Of a stretch of 64,000 nt of DNA, positions 9,114 to 18,130 are shown piece after piece (position 1 is the first letter of the stretch; every line of letters begins with the position of its first letter). A model generated the notes under the pieces. That model did no database searches. It worked only from the letters and a program-made list of their open reading frames with translations, and was not told the origin of the DNA. Origin of the DNA: Niallia endozanthoxylica (GTDB taxonomy: Bacteria > Bacillota > Bacilli > Bacillales > Cytobacillaceae); NCBI RefSeq assembly GCF_008710145.1, contig NZ_VYKL01000013.1, forward strand, positions 1 to 64,000. Direction: 5' to 3'. The translations under genes were made by a program, and so were the position numbers.

Positions 9114-9346
9114 GATTGAGAACCTCCTTAACGTTAATAACTTCAATGACTCTGTTACCTATCTTATCAAAAATAAGGACAATAGATAACTGTTTTCATG
9201 TATTTAATCCATTGTGATGAAAAATAGTTGAATGATTCATAGGGCATGCTATGTCATGAAAATGGTGGAATAACAGAAATTTAGGTAAAATAAATTAGAG
9301 GAAGTTAAATACATATTAGGAAAATGCCGAATGAGGAGTGTGATTT

Positions 9347-10423
9347 GTGTTGAACGAAAAAACGTTACAATTGTTTAAGAGCTTAACAGAGCTGCCAGGT
9401 ATAGCAGGAAATGAACATGCTGTTCGGAACTTTATGCGTGAACAGTTAAGCAAGTATACTGATGAAATTGTCCAGGATAAGCTGGGGGGGATTTTTGGCG
9501 TTAAAAGAGGTGATGAGAACGGTCCAACCGTAATGGTTGCCGGACATATGGATGAAGTCGGATTCATGGTAACCTCGATTACAGATAACGGCATGATACG
9601 ATTTCAAACAATTGGCGGCTGGTGGAATCAGGTTATGCTCGCCATGACGGTTGAAATCATGACAAAAAATGGCCCCGTTCCCGGTGTAATTGGTTCGATT
9701 CCACCGCATCTTCTAAGTGAGGAACAGCAGAAAAAGCCTATGGAATTGAAGAATATGCTGATTGATATCGGTGCGGATGATAGAGAAGACGCGATTAGGA
9801 TTGGCATTAAACCAGGGCAGATGATTGTCCCTGTTTGTCCTTTTACACCAATGGCAAATGGCAAAAAAGTAATGGCAAAGGCTTGGGATAATCGTTATGG
9901 CTGCGGTTTAGCCATTGAGCTTCTTGAAGAATTGCAGAATGAAACGCTGCCAAATATTCTTTATTCAGGTGCAACCGTACAGGAGGAAGTAGGACTAAGG
10001 GGGGCACAAACAGCTGCAAATATGATCAAGCCTGATCTTTTCTATGCTCTTGATGCCAGTCCGGCTAATGATATGTCGGGTAAAAAGGATGAATTTGGCC
10101 AATTGGGAAAAGGGGCCTTATTGCGTATTTTGGACCGGACGATGGTGACTCATAAAGGAATGAGGGAATTTGTTCTTGATACGGCTGAATCAAACAAAAT
10201 TCCTTACCAATACTTTGTTTCTCAAGGCGGAACAGATGCTGGTCGTGTTCATGTTTCTAATGAAGGAGTACCAAGTGCTGTTATCGGAATCTGTTCACGT
10301 TATATTCACACACCAGCAAGTATCATCCATGTCGATGATTATGCAGCTGCAAAAGAATTGGTGACTAGATTAGTCAAGGCATCAGATCGAACAACTTTAA
10401 ACAGCATTTTACAAAACGGTTAA
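9347..10423 (+). CDS. ytoP: YtoP-like M42 family aminopeptidase
   Basis: 358 aa M42 glutamyl aminopeptidase/endoglucanase-like metallopeptidase. Zinc motifs are GHMDEVGF (about 65), WDNRYGC (about 182), the EE pair in QEEVGLRGA (about 213) and DASPAND (about 235); TDAGRVH is near 305 and [11 protein letters not shown] near 325. It removes N-terminal residues from peptides and is cytoplasmic. The start may be GTG 9347 or TTG one codon later, both behind GAGGAG. It stands alone with about 110 nt before ytpP. Confidence 0.9.
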   Translation: MLNEKTLQLFKSLTELPGIAGNEHAVRNFMREQLSKYTDEIVQDKLGGIFGVKRGDENGPTVMVAGHMDEVGFMVTSITDNGMIRFQTIGGWWNQVMLAMTVEIMTKNGPVPGVIGSIPPHLLSEEQQKKPMELKNMLIDIGADDREDAIRIGIKPGQMIVPVCPFTPMANGKKVMAKAWDNRYGCGLAIELLEELQNETLPNILYSGATVQEEVGLRGAQTAANMIKPDLFYALDASPANDMSGKKDEFGQLGKGALLRILDRTMVTHKGMREFVLDTAESNKIPYQYFVSQGGTDAGRVHVSNEGVPSAVIGICSRYIHTPASIIHVDDYAAAKELVTRLVKASDRTTLNSILQNG

Positions 10424-10531
10424 TGTAATCAATTTTTAATAGCAGATGAATGGTCATCTTCATATGAGTTTGTTATGATTAGTATTAATAGAAAAAGGGA
10501 TTAATCATATGGAAAAATGGAGGAAATAACA

Positions 10532-10846
10532 TTGAAACACCTTGAATCAGTTGAACAATATACAGAATTTCGTAATAGTGGTAAGCATATTTTTTTATTC
10601 TCTGCAGACTGGTGTAAGGATTGTCGTTTTATCGAACCTTTTATGCCTGAAGTAGAGGCAAAATATAGTGGATATACATTTGTTCATGTTGATCGTGATC
10701 AATTTATTGATTTATGCATAGAACAGGATGTATTTGGTATTCCTAGTTTTATTGCCTATGAAGATGGACGTGAACTAGGCCGGTTTGTCAGTAAAGATCA
10801 AAAAACACAAGAAGAAATTGAACACTTTATTGAAAATCTAAAATAA
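10532..10846 (+). CDS. ytpP: YtpP-like thioredoxin-family protein
   Basis: 104 aa thioredoxin fold with active site WCKDC (Cys28 and Cys31) and cis-Pro in GIPSF (about 73). There is no signal peptide, so it is cytoplasmic. The TTG start at 10532 is preferred: AATGGAGG lies 8 nt upstream, and the in-frame ATG at 10517 overlaps that ribosome site. The Asp in place of the usual Pro in the CxxC motif suggests different redox properties from TrxA. Confidence 0.9.
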   Translation: MKHLESVEQYTEFRNSGKHIFLFSADWCKDCRFIEPFMPEVEAKYSGYTFVHVDRDQFIDLCIEQDVFGIPSFIAYEDGRELGRFVSKDQKTQEEIEHFIENLK

Positions 10847-10867
10847 AAAAGTTATAGATTACCCACT

Positions 10868-10898
10868 AAAGCCCCTTATTTTTGAGATAAGGGGTTTT
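10868..10898 (+). terminator. Terminator after ytpP
   Basis: 12-bp stem AAAGCCCCTTAT/ATAAGGGGTTTT with a 7-nt loop, 21 nt after the ytpP stop. Confidence 0.8.
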
Positions 10899-10940
10899 AT
10901 CCTGTAGAATAAAAAGAACGTCTTATAAGGAGATGGTCCA

Positions 10941-11753
10941 ATGAAAATGGATAGTATTAAAATGAAAAATGAGCTTCAAAAACGGCTTGCCCATCCTGAG
11001 CGGAAATTTGAATATGATCGTAAGAAAGATCAATTACGGATTGAATATATAGAAACTGGAAAAGGGATTACTATTTCTTTACCGGGGATCATAGCAAAAT
11101 GGCAAGAACAAAGGGAAAAGGCGATTGATGAAATTGTTTATTATGTAGAAGAAGGTCTTCGGGCAATGGAGACGGATGCTGAAATCTCTGGGAAAGAAAA
11201 AAATATTTTTCCTGTCATAAGGTCCACTTCTTTTCCCATCAAGTCAAATGAGGGGCAGTCATTTATTTATGACGACCATACAGCAGAAACAAGAATTTAT
11301 TATGCGCTTGATTTGGGAAATACATACAGGCTGATTGATCAAGCTCTTATTGAAAAAGAAAAATGGGATGAAAAGCACATAAAGGAAACGGCCTTGTTTA
11401 ATGTGCGTTCATTATCAACCGAATTAAAGACAGATGTTGTAGCAGGAAACACCTTTTTCTTTTTAAATAAGAATGACGGATATGATGCGAGCAGGATTTT
11501 AAATGATTCGTTTTTAAAAGAAATGCAGAAGAAAATAAAAGGAACAATGGCGGTTGCGGTACCCCATCAGGATGTGCTGATTATCGCCGATATTGAAAAT
11601 GATACAGGCTTTGATATTCTTGCACAGATGACCATGAGTTTTTTTGCGGCTGGCAGAGTCCCGATTACAGCCTTATCTTTTATATATGAGGACGGAGAGC
11701 TTGAACCGATTTTTATTTTAGGAAAAAATAAACCAAAAGATAGAAATAAATGA
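10941..11753 (+). CDS. ytpQ: YtpQ-like DUF1444 protein
   Basis: 270 aa soluble protein of the DUF1444 family, identified from position after ytpP and its overall pattern: an N-terminal helix with charged strands, and a C-terminal fold with [14 protein letters not shown] at about 210. ATG follows ATAAGGAGATG. Function is unknown. In B. subtilis ytpQ is followed by ytpR, a tRNA-binding-domain protein, then sftA; here no ytpR is present and the next gene is sftA. Confidence 0.85.
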   Translation: MKMDSIKMKNELQKRLAHPERKFEYDRKKDQLRIEYIETGKGITISLPGIIAKWQEQREKAIDEIVYYVEEGLRAMETDAEISGKEKNIFPVIRSTSFPIKSNEGQSFIYDDHTAETRIYYALDLGNTYRLIDQALIEKEKWDEKHIKETALFNVRSLSTELKTDVVAGNTFFFLNKNDGYDASRILNDSFLKEMQKKIKGTMAVAVPHQDVLIIADIENDTGFDILAQMTMSFFAAGRVPITALSFIYEDGELEPIFILGKNKPKDRNK

Positions 11754-11779
11754 AAAGGACCATTAAGGTTCTTTTTTTT
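11753..11779 (+). terminator. Terminator after ytpQ
   Basis: Short stem AAAAGGACC/GGTTCTTTT followed by a long T-run, immediately after the stop codon. Confidence 0.65.
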
Positions 11780-11959
11780 GTTATGTCTAATACATAGGTA
11801 ATGTTGGATTTATAGGCTTTGATATAACAATAGTTCTGCTTTTCATAATTTACCATTTCGTCTGACCATAGTAACATTCTTTTATTTTATCTCGTATTTT
11901 TAAGAATTACTGATAAAATAAGAATGGTAGCCTAAGAGAATAAGAAAGAGTGATTTAGT

Positions 11960-14824
11960 TTGAATTGGATGAAATGGTTATTACGCCTATTTAAAGAAGA
12001 CGTGGAACATAAACATATAGATGAAGACAGTGGTCATATCCGAGGCAGTACAAAAAAGACTTATGAATTGAAACAAAACCGAGAGATGGGAAAAGAAGTA
12101 GACGCTAAAATTGTCTACCAATATCCAAAGGGAGAATTTCGATTTCCGTTATTGCCGGACGACGATAAAGACGACGATAAAAAAATAAGAAATCGATCAC
12201 CCCATCCTGTTGAGAAAAAGAAACAGGAACAAACTCAAGAACGTATTCAAAAGAGGACAAAGCGGCAAAGTCTACCGGATATACAAGAGCCTGTTATAAG
12301 AAAAAGAATGACAGAACAGGAAAATAAAAATACAAGACCTTTTAAGCCAACCGATATACCTTCACCTATCTTTGGTTATAAGAAGCGGCCGGAAATACAA
12401 AAAGGTCAGCTGACCCATGAGATGGAGATAAAAGATATTGAGAAAAAAGATCCTATCAATCGAGAGTTGTATCATCGTTATTCGCAGACATGGGGTGGTG
12501 CTCCTGTAATTGTGAAACCCAGTGAGAAAAGGTTTAATCCATTAGAGTTAAACCAGTCAAAAGCACAAGTTAATAATGTGAAGCCGCACTCTCAAGTTGT
12601 GAATCTTGAGAATCGAAATGTGGAAATTCCTGTTGAAGAAAAAATTCAAAAGGTAAAAAAAGCAGAAGAGCCGCAAAAGGAAACCTATGCGGCAGAACGG
12701 ATTAATCAGGAAGAAATAAAAGCAGACTTCATTACGGAGGAACTTGTAGAAACTGTAGAAGAAAATGTTGCAGTTCCTCAAATGGATGTAAATAAAGTTT
12801 TTGAAAATCGTGAGGCAGAGAATGACGAGAAACCTGTTCTTGAGGAGCTGGAGTCAGAGTTAGAAGCGGCAGTGCTGGAAATAGCGGCAACTATTGAAAC
12901 GGTTCCTGCATCACCAGCTATTAAAGATGAAACGGTGATTGACGAACCTGCTTTATTAGATAAAATCATTAAAGGGGATAAGGCTGAACAAGAAGTAGTG
13001 GTTCAACCTAAACCGAATGAAACGATTAAAAATCAAGAAGCTCCGGTCCGTTCAACGATTCCTTTCAATGTTATTATGCTTAATCAAGATAAACTAAGGT
13101 TGATGGAACAGGAGCTAGGAAAATCAGTTAGTAAGATTGACAGCGAAATGCCGCTGCAGTCAGTGGAAACAAAGAATCAGATGGAAAAAGCTGAACAAGC
13201 TAATCCAACTGTGGTGCCTGTAGAAAATGATAATGATAAAACAGTCATAATAGCAGATCAATCCTTTCAAGTGATTGCAAATAACAGTGATAAACCAACC
13301 GAACAAACGACTAAAACAGTTGAAGACTCAGTTCAAAATAATAGAATTTATGAGGACAATGAACGGGAGCAGGGAAAGGAACAACCTGATGATTTTTATG
13401 ATTATTCATTCCCATCGATTAATCTCTTAACACCTCCTGTTGTAGTCGAAGAAAATAATCAATGGATTGATGATCAAAAAGAACTGTTGAATACAACCTT
13501 AAAGAATTTTAATGTAGGCGCATCTGTTGTTAATGTTACACAAGGTCCGTCAGTTACACGCTTTGAAGTACAACCTGAACCGGGTGTGAAAGTAAATAAG
13601 ATTACCAATTTAGCAGATGATATCAAACTTAGTCTGGCAGCAAGGGATATTCGAATAGAAGCTCCGATTCCCGGTAAACATACAATTGGCATTGAAGTAC
13701 CAAATATGAAAAGCAGGCCAGTATATTTAAGTGAAATTGTTAGCAATCCTGAATTTGTTCATCAGGAATCACCGCTTGCAGCGGCATTAGGCTTAGATAT
13801 TTCCGGGAAACCAATCGTGTCAGACTTAAGGAAAATGCCGCATGGTTTAATTGCCGGTGCAACAGGGTCAGGGAAAAGTGTTTGTATTAATACGATTCTT
13901 ATAAGTTTCCTTTATAAAGCGAGGCCGGAAGATTTAAAGCTGTTACTAATCGACCCTAAGATGGTTGAATTGGCACCATACAATCATATTCCTCATCTTG
14001 TCAGCCCGGTGATTACTGATGTTAAGGCTGCAACAGCAGCATTAAAATGGGCTGTTGAGGAAATGGAAAGACGTTATGAATTATTTGCCCACTCTGGTGT
14101 GAGGGATATCGGACGCTTTAATGAACTAGCTGAGAAGCATAAGCAATATGCTGATAAATTACCATATATCGTCATAATAATAGATGAATTAGCTGATCTA
14201 ATGATGATGTCGCCTGCAGATGTTGAGGAAGCAATCTGTCGAATTGCTCAAAAGGCTCGTGCCTGTGGAATTCATCTTATCATTGCAACGCAAAGACCAT
14301 CTGTTGACGTGATTACAGGATTAATTAAGGCTAATATTCCAACTAGAATTGCTTTTTCAGTATCTTCACAGGTGGATTCACGGACTATTATCGACGTAAG
14401 CGGTGCCGAAAAACTGCTTGGAAGAGGAGATATGTTGTTTTTAGAAAATGGTTCATCGAAGCCAATTCGCTTGCAGGGAACGTTTGTTTCAGACGAAGAA
14501 ATTGACGATGTTGTTGCCCATGCTAGAGAACAAGGAGTACCAAACTATTTATTTGAACAAGAGGAATTATTAAAGAAGGCGGAAATTAATGAAGCAGAAG
14601 ATGAACTTTTCTATGAAGCGTGTGAGTTTGTTATTGAAAACGGCGGGGCTTCTTCTTCCATGCTGCAAAGGAGATTCAAAATAGGCTATAATCGAGCTGC
14701 TAGATTAATTGACATGATGGAGAGCCACGGATATATTTCTGAATCTCGCGGAAGCAAGCCGAGAGATGTATTCATAACAGACGCAGAATTAGAATCATTA
14801 CAGATGGCAAACAAAGGTCTATGA
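11960..14824 (+). CDS. sftA: DNA translocase SftA (soluble FtsK/SpoIIIE family)
   Basis: 954 aa, close to the length of B. subtilis SftA. No transmembrane segments are present, unlike SpoIIIE. Residues about 40-470 are a long charged, probably disordered linker rich in E, K, P and Q. The FtsK alpha/beta motor follows: Walker A GATGSGKS near 632, Walker B VIIIDELADL near 740, and a C-terminal gamma winged helix (about 885-945) containing YNRAARLIDMME, which reads orientation sequences. SftA works at the closing septum to move trapped chromosome away. The start is TTG behind AAAGAGTGA. Confidence 0.95.
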   Translation: MNWMKWLLRLFKEDVEHKHIDEDSGHIRGSTKKTYELKQNREMGKEVDAKIVYQYPKGEFRFPLLPDDDKDDDKKIRNRSPHPVEKKKQEQTQERIQKRTKRQSLPDIQEPVIRKRMTEQENKNTRPFKPTDIPSPIFGYKKRPEIQKGQLTHEMEIKDIEKKDPINRELYHRYSQTWGGAPVIVKPSEKRFNPLELNQSKAQVNNVKPHSQVVNLENRNVEIPVEEKIQKVKKAEEPQKETYAAERINQEEIKADFITEELVETVEENVAVPQMDVNKVFENREAENDEKPVLEELESELEAAVLEIAATIETVPASPAIKDETVIDEPALLDKIIKGDKAEQEVVVQPKPNETIKNQEAPVRSTIPFNVIMLNQDKLRLMEQELGKSVSKIDSEMPLQSVETKNQMEKAEQANPTVVPVENDNDKTVIIADQSFQVIANNSDKPTEQTTKTVEDSVQNNRIYEDNEREQGKEQPDDFYDYSFPSINLLTPPVVVEENNQWIDDQKELLNTTLKNFNVGASVVNVTQGPSVTRFEVQPEPGVKVNKITNLADDIKLSLAARDIRIEAPIPGKHTIGIEVPNMKSRPVYLSEIVSNPEFVHQESPLAAALGLDISGKPIVSDLRKMPHGLIAGATGSGKSVCINTILISFLYKARPEDLKLLLIDPKMVELAPYNHIPHLVSPVITDVKAATAALKWAVEEMERRYELFAHSGVRDIGRFNELAEKHKQYADKLPYIVIIIDELADLMMMSPADVEEAICRIAQKARACGIHLIIATQRPSVDVITGLIKANIPTRIAFSVSSQVDSRTIIDVSGAEKLLGRGDMLFLENGSSKPIRLQGTFVSDEEIDDVVAHAREQGVPNYLFEQEELLKKAEINEAEDELFYEACEFVIENGGASSSMLQRRFKIGYNRAARLIDMMESHGYISESRGSKPRDVFITDAELESLQMANKGL

Positions 14825-14893
14825 GTCTATGGATAGATAATTGAGAGGGAATTTAATCCTAAACAGCTAGTTTCCTTCTCTCTTACATAGACG
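14824..14893 (+). terminator. Large hairpin after sftA, possible terminator
   Basis: GTCTATG (14825-14831) pairs with CATAGAC (14886-14892), and inside it GAGAGGGAA (14843-14851) pairs with TTCCTTCTC (14872-14880). No T-run follows. It starts at the sftA stop codon and occupies the first part of the 272-nt gap before murC; the rest shows no gene. Confidence 0.4.
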
Positions 14894-15096
14894 ATATAAC
14901 TATTAATATTCTTCAGTATAATAAATAATGAAGTTTTCTTTAGAAGTTTATGGTGTTATAATGTTTGAATATGATTAGACAAAGTACAAGGATATCTGTT
15001 TTGTGAAGATATCTTCATAATCAAGCATAATGAGCAAAAATAAATAAATAATCATATACTGTTTTTACAGTTAGACGATGGTTGGAGGTTCTTTAT

Positions 15097-16392
15097 ATGA
15101 CTAATTACCATTTCGTAGGTATTAAGGGGTCTGGAATGAGTGCATTAGCACAAATTCTTCATGATATGAACTTTCAGGTTCAAGGCTCCGATGTAGATAA
15201 ACGTTTTTTTACTCAAGTTGCTCTTGAGCAAGCGGGAATAAAGATCCTTCCTTTTCGAAAAGAAAATATACAGCCTGGGATGACGATTGTTGCCGGAAAT
15301 GCATTTCCTGATACACATGAAGAAATTCAAGAAGCGATGAAACTTGGACTTCCCGTTATACGTTATCATCGATTTTTAGGTGATTTTATGAAACGGTTCT
15401 CAAGTATTGCAGTGACAGGAGCCCACGGTAAAACATCTACAACAGGTTTGCTTGCTCATGTCATTTCGGGAGATAAACCGACTTCATATCTAATCGGTGA
15501 CGGTACAGGTAAAGGGGCAGAGAATGCGGAATACTTCGTTTTTGAAGCATGTGAATATCGCAGACACTTTTTGTCCTACTTTCCTGATTATGCCATTATG
15601 ACGAATATTGATTTTGACCACCCTGATTATTTTGCGAATATAGATGATGTCTGTGCTGCTTTTCAGGAAATGGCCTTGCAGGTAAATAAAGGGATTATTG
15701 CTTGTGGTGATGATGAACATTTACAAAAGATACAGGCAAAGGTTCCTGTTTTGTTTTATGGCTTTGGGGAAGAGAATGATTTCCAAGCACGTAATGTTGT
15801 AAAAACGACAGAAGGAACAACCTTTGATGTTTTTATCCGCAATACGTTTTTTGATACATTCACCATTCGAAGTTTCGGCGATCATAATATTTTAAATTCA
15901 TTGGCCGTTATTGCCCTTTGCCATTATGAAGGAATTGATACAGAAGTTGTTCGAAAACAATTCTTGAATTTTGAAGGAGTTAAAAGACGCTTTTCAGAAA
16001 AAAGAACTGGATTACAAATTTTAATTGATGATTATGCACACCATCCAACAGAGATCAAAGCAACGATTGATGCAGCGAGACAGAAATACCCAGCAAAAGA
16101 GATTGTTGCTGTTTTCCAGCCACACACATTCTCAAGAACGCATGCTTTTCTTGGTGAATTTGCTGAGAGCTTGAATCTGGCGGATAAGACGTATTTGTGT
16201 GAGATATTTGGTTCTGCACGTGAGAATCATGGGAAATTATCTATTGAGGATTTACAGGAAAAAATACCTGAATCAGAAATTATTACTGAAGAAGATATGT
16301 CTTCTTTAAAGAGTCACGATAACAGCGTGATTATTTTTATGGGAGCCGGAGATATCCAGAAGTTTCAGGCTGCATATGAAAAAATCTTATAG
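15097..16392 (+). CDS. murC: UDP-N-acetylmuramate--L-alanine ligase
   Basis: 431 aa Mur ligase that adds the first L-Ala to UDP-MurNAc, ATP-dependent. N-terminal nucleotide-binding motif [14 protein letters not shown] (6-19), P-loop [10 protein letters not shown] (about 108-117), DYAHHP (about 312) and the C-terminal domain with FQPHTFSRT (about 340). The ATG at 15097 is used because TTGGAGG lies 8 nt upstream; an upstream TTG extension would swallow that site. As in other bacilli, murC is next to sftA and away from the dcw cluster. Confidence 0.96.
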   Translation: MTNYHFVGIKGSGMSALAQILHDMNFQVQGSDVDKRFFTQVALEQAGIKILPFRKENIQPGMTIVAGNAFPDTHEEIQEAMKLGLPVIRYHRFLGDFMKRFSSIAVTGAHGKTSTTGLLAHVISGDKPTSYLIGDGTGKGAENAEYFVFEACEYRRHFLSYFPDYAIMTNIDFDHPDYFANIDDVCAAFQEMALQVNKGIIACGDDEHLQKIQAKVPVLFYGFGEENDFQARNVVKTTEGTTFDVFIRNTFFDTFTIRSFGDHNILNSLAVIALCHYEGIDTEVVRKQFLNFEGVKRRFSEKRTGLQILIDDYAHHPTEIKATIDAARQKYPAKEIVAVFQPHTFSRTHAFLGEFAESLNLADKTYLCEIFGSARENHGKLSIEDLQEKIPESEIITEEDMSSLKSHDNSVIIFMGAGDIQKFQAAYEKIL

Positions 16393-16405
16393 AAGTCTTA
16401 ATGGA

Positions 16406-16460
16406 AAAACGGAAGTATGTAATAGACAATATGTCTAGAGTACTTTCGTTTTTTTTTTTT
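16406..16460 (+). terminator. Terminator of murC
   Basis: Stem AAAACGGAAGTA/TACTTTCGTTTT with an inner AGAC/GTCT helix, followed by a run of 14 T. Confidence 0.8.
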
Positions 16461-16542
16461 GAGAAGGACTTTGAAAAATCTGCTCTCCAATTAGTAGTTA
16501 AGAATTGAAAGTATTTGGTAGTATGGTAAGATTTTATATAGG

Positions 16543-16602
16543 AAGCTCTAGGCAAGTCTAGAGAGCTTTGTTCCATGTTTATATCCTGTGATTACAGGAT
16601 AT
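16543..16602 (+). promoter_or_regulatory. Two hairpins in the ytxG leader
   Basis: First hairpin: AAGCTCTAG (16543-16551) with CTAGAGAGCTT (16558-16568). Second: a perfect 9-bp repeat ATATCCTGT/ACAGGATAT at 16581-16602 with a 4-nt loop, 15 nt before the ytxG ribosome site. The second may be an operator or an mRNA hairpin; no regulator could be assigned. Confidence 0.45.
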
Positions 16603-16634
16603 AGTTTAAATAAGACAGGGAGGTGTCAGCTGTT

Positions 16635-17111
16635 TTGATTATTATTTTATATATAAGTACAGCAGTAATTGCAATCGCATTTTTTATTTTAGTTATTTAC
16701 CTTTCAAGGACATTAAAGTCGTTACAGGGAACTCTCGACAATGTCTCAAAAACATTATCTGGGTTAGAGCAACAGTTAGAGGGTGTAACGAAGGAAACGA
16801 CTATCCTATTACATAAAACAAACGAACTTGCGAGCGATGTGCAGAAGAAAGCAGAGGATCTGAACAGTGTTGTGCATGCAGTGAAGGATGTCGGAGAGTC
16901 AGTAAGGAAGTTTAGCGGCTCTATTCAGTCCATTACAAATTCAATGAACAAACAGGTTGAAGATAATAAGGATAAAATAGCACAGGTCGTTCAGTGGAGT
17001 AATGTTATTTTGGAATTAAAGGACAAATGGCAGGGAAGAAAGCAAAGGAAAAACACCGAACGCTCACTTGAAGAAGGCTATGATTTTAAAAAGGAAAGGG
17101 CAAGGTACTAA
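16635..17111 (+). CDS. ytxG: YtxG-like DUF948 membrane protein
   Basis: 158 aa from a TTG start. AGGGAGG lies 11 nt upstream, and the GTG at 16623 overlaps that site so it is less likely, though the start is not certain. One N-terminal transmembrane helix (about 2-27), then a long amphipathic region of heptads (about 30-120) like a coiled-coil, and a basic C-terminus. This is the DUF948 family. In B. subtilis ytxGHJ is induced by general stress (sigma B) and sigma H. Here a family D hairpin repeat separates it from ytxH. Confidence 0.85.
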   Translation: MIIILYISTAVIAIAFFILVIYLSRTLKSLQGTLDNVSKTLSGLEQQLEGVTKETTILLHKTNELASDVQKKAEDLNSVVHAVKDVGESVRKFSGSIQSITNSMNKQVEDNKDKIAQVVQWSNVILELKDKWQGRKQRKNTERSLEEGYDFKKERARY

Positions 17112-17118
17112 TATATGG

Positions 17119-17222
17119 GCTTTGTTTATAACATTGTTGATTTTTGATTCATCCGTGAGAAATAGACATTTCTCACGGATGAATCAAAAATTTAGCTTAT
17201 CAAAATTGTTCGCTAACAAAGC
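17119..17222. repeat. Repeat family D, copy D1, inside the ytxG-ytxH gap
   Basis: A perfect 23-bp inverted repeat at 17141-17163 and 17168-17190 (TTTTTGATTCATCCGTGAG...) has a 4-nt loop and is nested in an outer GCTTTGTT/AACAAAGC pair at 17119-17126 and 17215-17222. The reverse complement aligns with D2 (35451-35530) over the left flank and hairpin. It ends about 15 nt before the ytxH ribosome site. Confidence 0.8.
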
Positions 17223-17248
17223 TTAATATAGAAAAAGGAGGCATACTA

Positions 17249-17722
17249 ATGGCTGGTAATGAAAGAATGAACTACGAAATAAAAAAGGACAAAGCAGAAT
17301 CCAGTATGAGTACAAAGAATTTTCTTATCGGCACTTTGATTGGTGCGGCTGTCGGCTCACTAACAGCGTTATTGCTAGCTCCAAAATCAGGTAAAGAACT
17401 ACGGGTTGATTTAAACAATCAAGCCTATCAGTTAAGAGATAAAACTGACCATATCCGTGAATCCGTATCGATTAAAGGAAATGAATTAACCTCAACAGTA
17501 AAAGACAAAACAACTGCCATTTCAAAAAAAGTTTCAGAGCAATCAGTTGGTCTTGTGAAAAAGGTAAAGGGGTTAACATCTGAAATCGAAATGGATTCTA
17601 CAGCAAATCCAGTCGATGAACTATTTGAGCAAAATAAACATACTAAGTCGGATATTCAAAAGAAACTAGAGGAAACGAAAAGAGCATTTGACGAAACTGA
17701 AAGTAAATTTAATACTAAATAA
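17249..17722 (+). CDS. ytxH: YtxH-like stress protein
   Basis: 157 aa. After a polar N-terminus, one hydrophobic glycine-rich segment (about 25-47: FLIGTLIGAAVGSLTALLLA) is followed by PKSGKELR, the YtxH/GvpP family signature, then a long helical lysine-rich tail. It is probably a membrane-attached protein of unknown role, induced by stress in B. subtilis. ATG is preceded by AAAAGGAGG. It is the second gene of ytxG-ytxH-ytxJ. Confidence 0.9.
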   Translation: MAGNERMNYEIKKDKAESSMSTKNFLIGTLIGAAVGSLTALLLAPKSGKELRVDLNNQAYQLRDKTDHIRESVSIKGNELTSTVKDKTTAISKKVSEQSVGLVKKVKGLTSEIEMDSTANPVDELFEQNKHTKSDIQKKLEETKRAFDETESKFNTK

Positions 17723-17763
17723 TATAACGCTTATATAGTGTAGAAAAGAAGTGAGGGGAAGTA

Positions 17764-18093
17764 ATGATTAAACTTAACTCAATTGAAGAGTTCAATGAGG
17801 TATTAGAAAAAGAACATGCACTTTTTATTTTAAAGCATAGTACCACTTGTCCAATCAGTTTGGCTGCATTTGATGAGTATGAAAGTTTTTCAAAAGAACG
17901 ACAGGAATTCCCTGCATACTTTTTAACTGTACAAGAGTCACGTTCATTATCTAATTATATTGCTGAAAAGTCTGGTATTAAGCATGAATCCCCACAAGCG
18001 ATTCTATTTGCTAATAATGAAGCAGTATGGAATGCTTCACATTGGAAAATTAATACAAAGTCATTAAATGATTCATTAGAACAAGTGAATTAA
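17764..18093 (+). CDS. ytxJ: YtxJ-like monothiol bacilliredoxin (BrxC)
   Basis: 109 aa thioredoxin fold with the single-Cys motif TTCPIS (Cys29), diagnostic of YtxJ/BrxC. The family is linked to removal of bacillithiol from proteins. Cytoplasmic. It follows ytxH by 41 nt with GTGAGGGG upstream and ends the cluster before a strong terminator. Confidence 0.92.
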   Translation: MIKLNSIEEFNEVLEKEHALFILKHSTTCPISLAAFDEYESFSKERQEFPAYFLTVQESRSLSNYIAEKSGIKHESPQAILFANNEAVWNASHWKINTKSLNDSLEQVN

Positions 18094-18123
18094 AAAAGGG
18101 TGTCCTTTAGGGACGCCCTTTTT
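18092..18123. terminator. Bidirectional terminator, ytxJ / FtsA-like gene
   Basis: AAAAAAGGGTGTCC pairs with GGACGCCCTTTTT around a short loop, placed between convergent ytxJ and the minus-strand FtsA-like gene. Confidence 0.85.
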
Positions 18124-18130
18124 CTGATAT

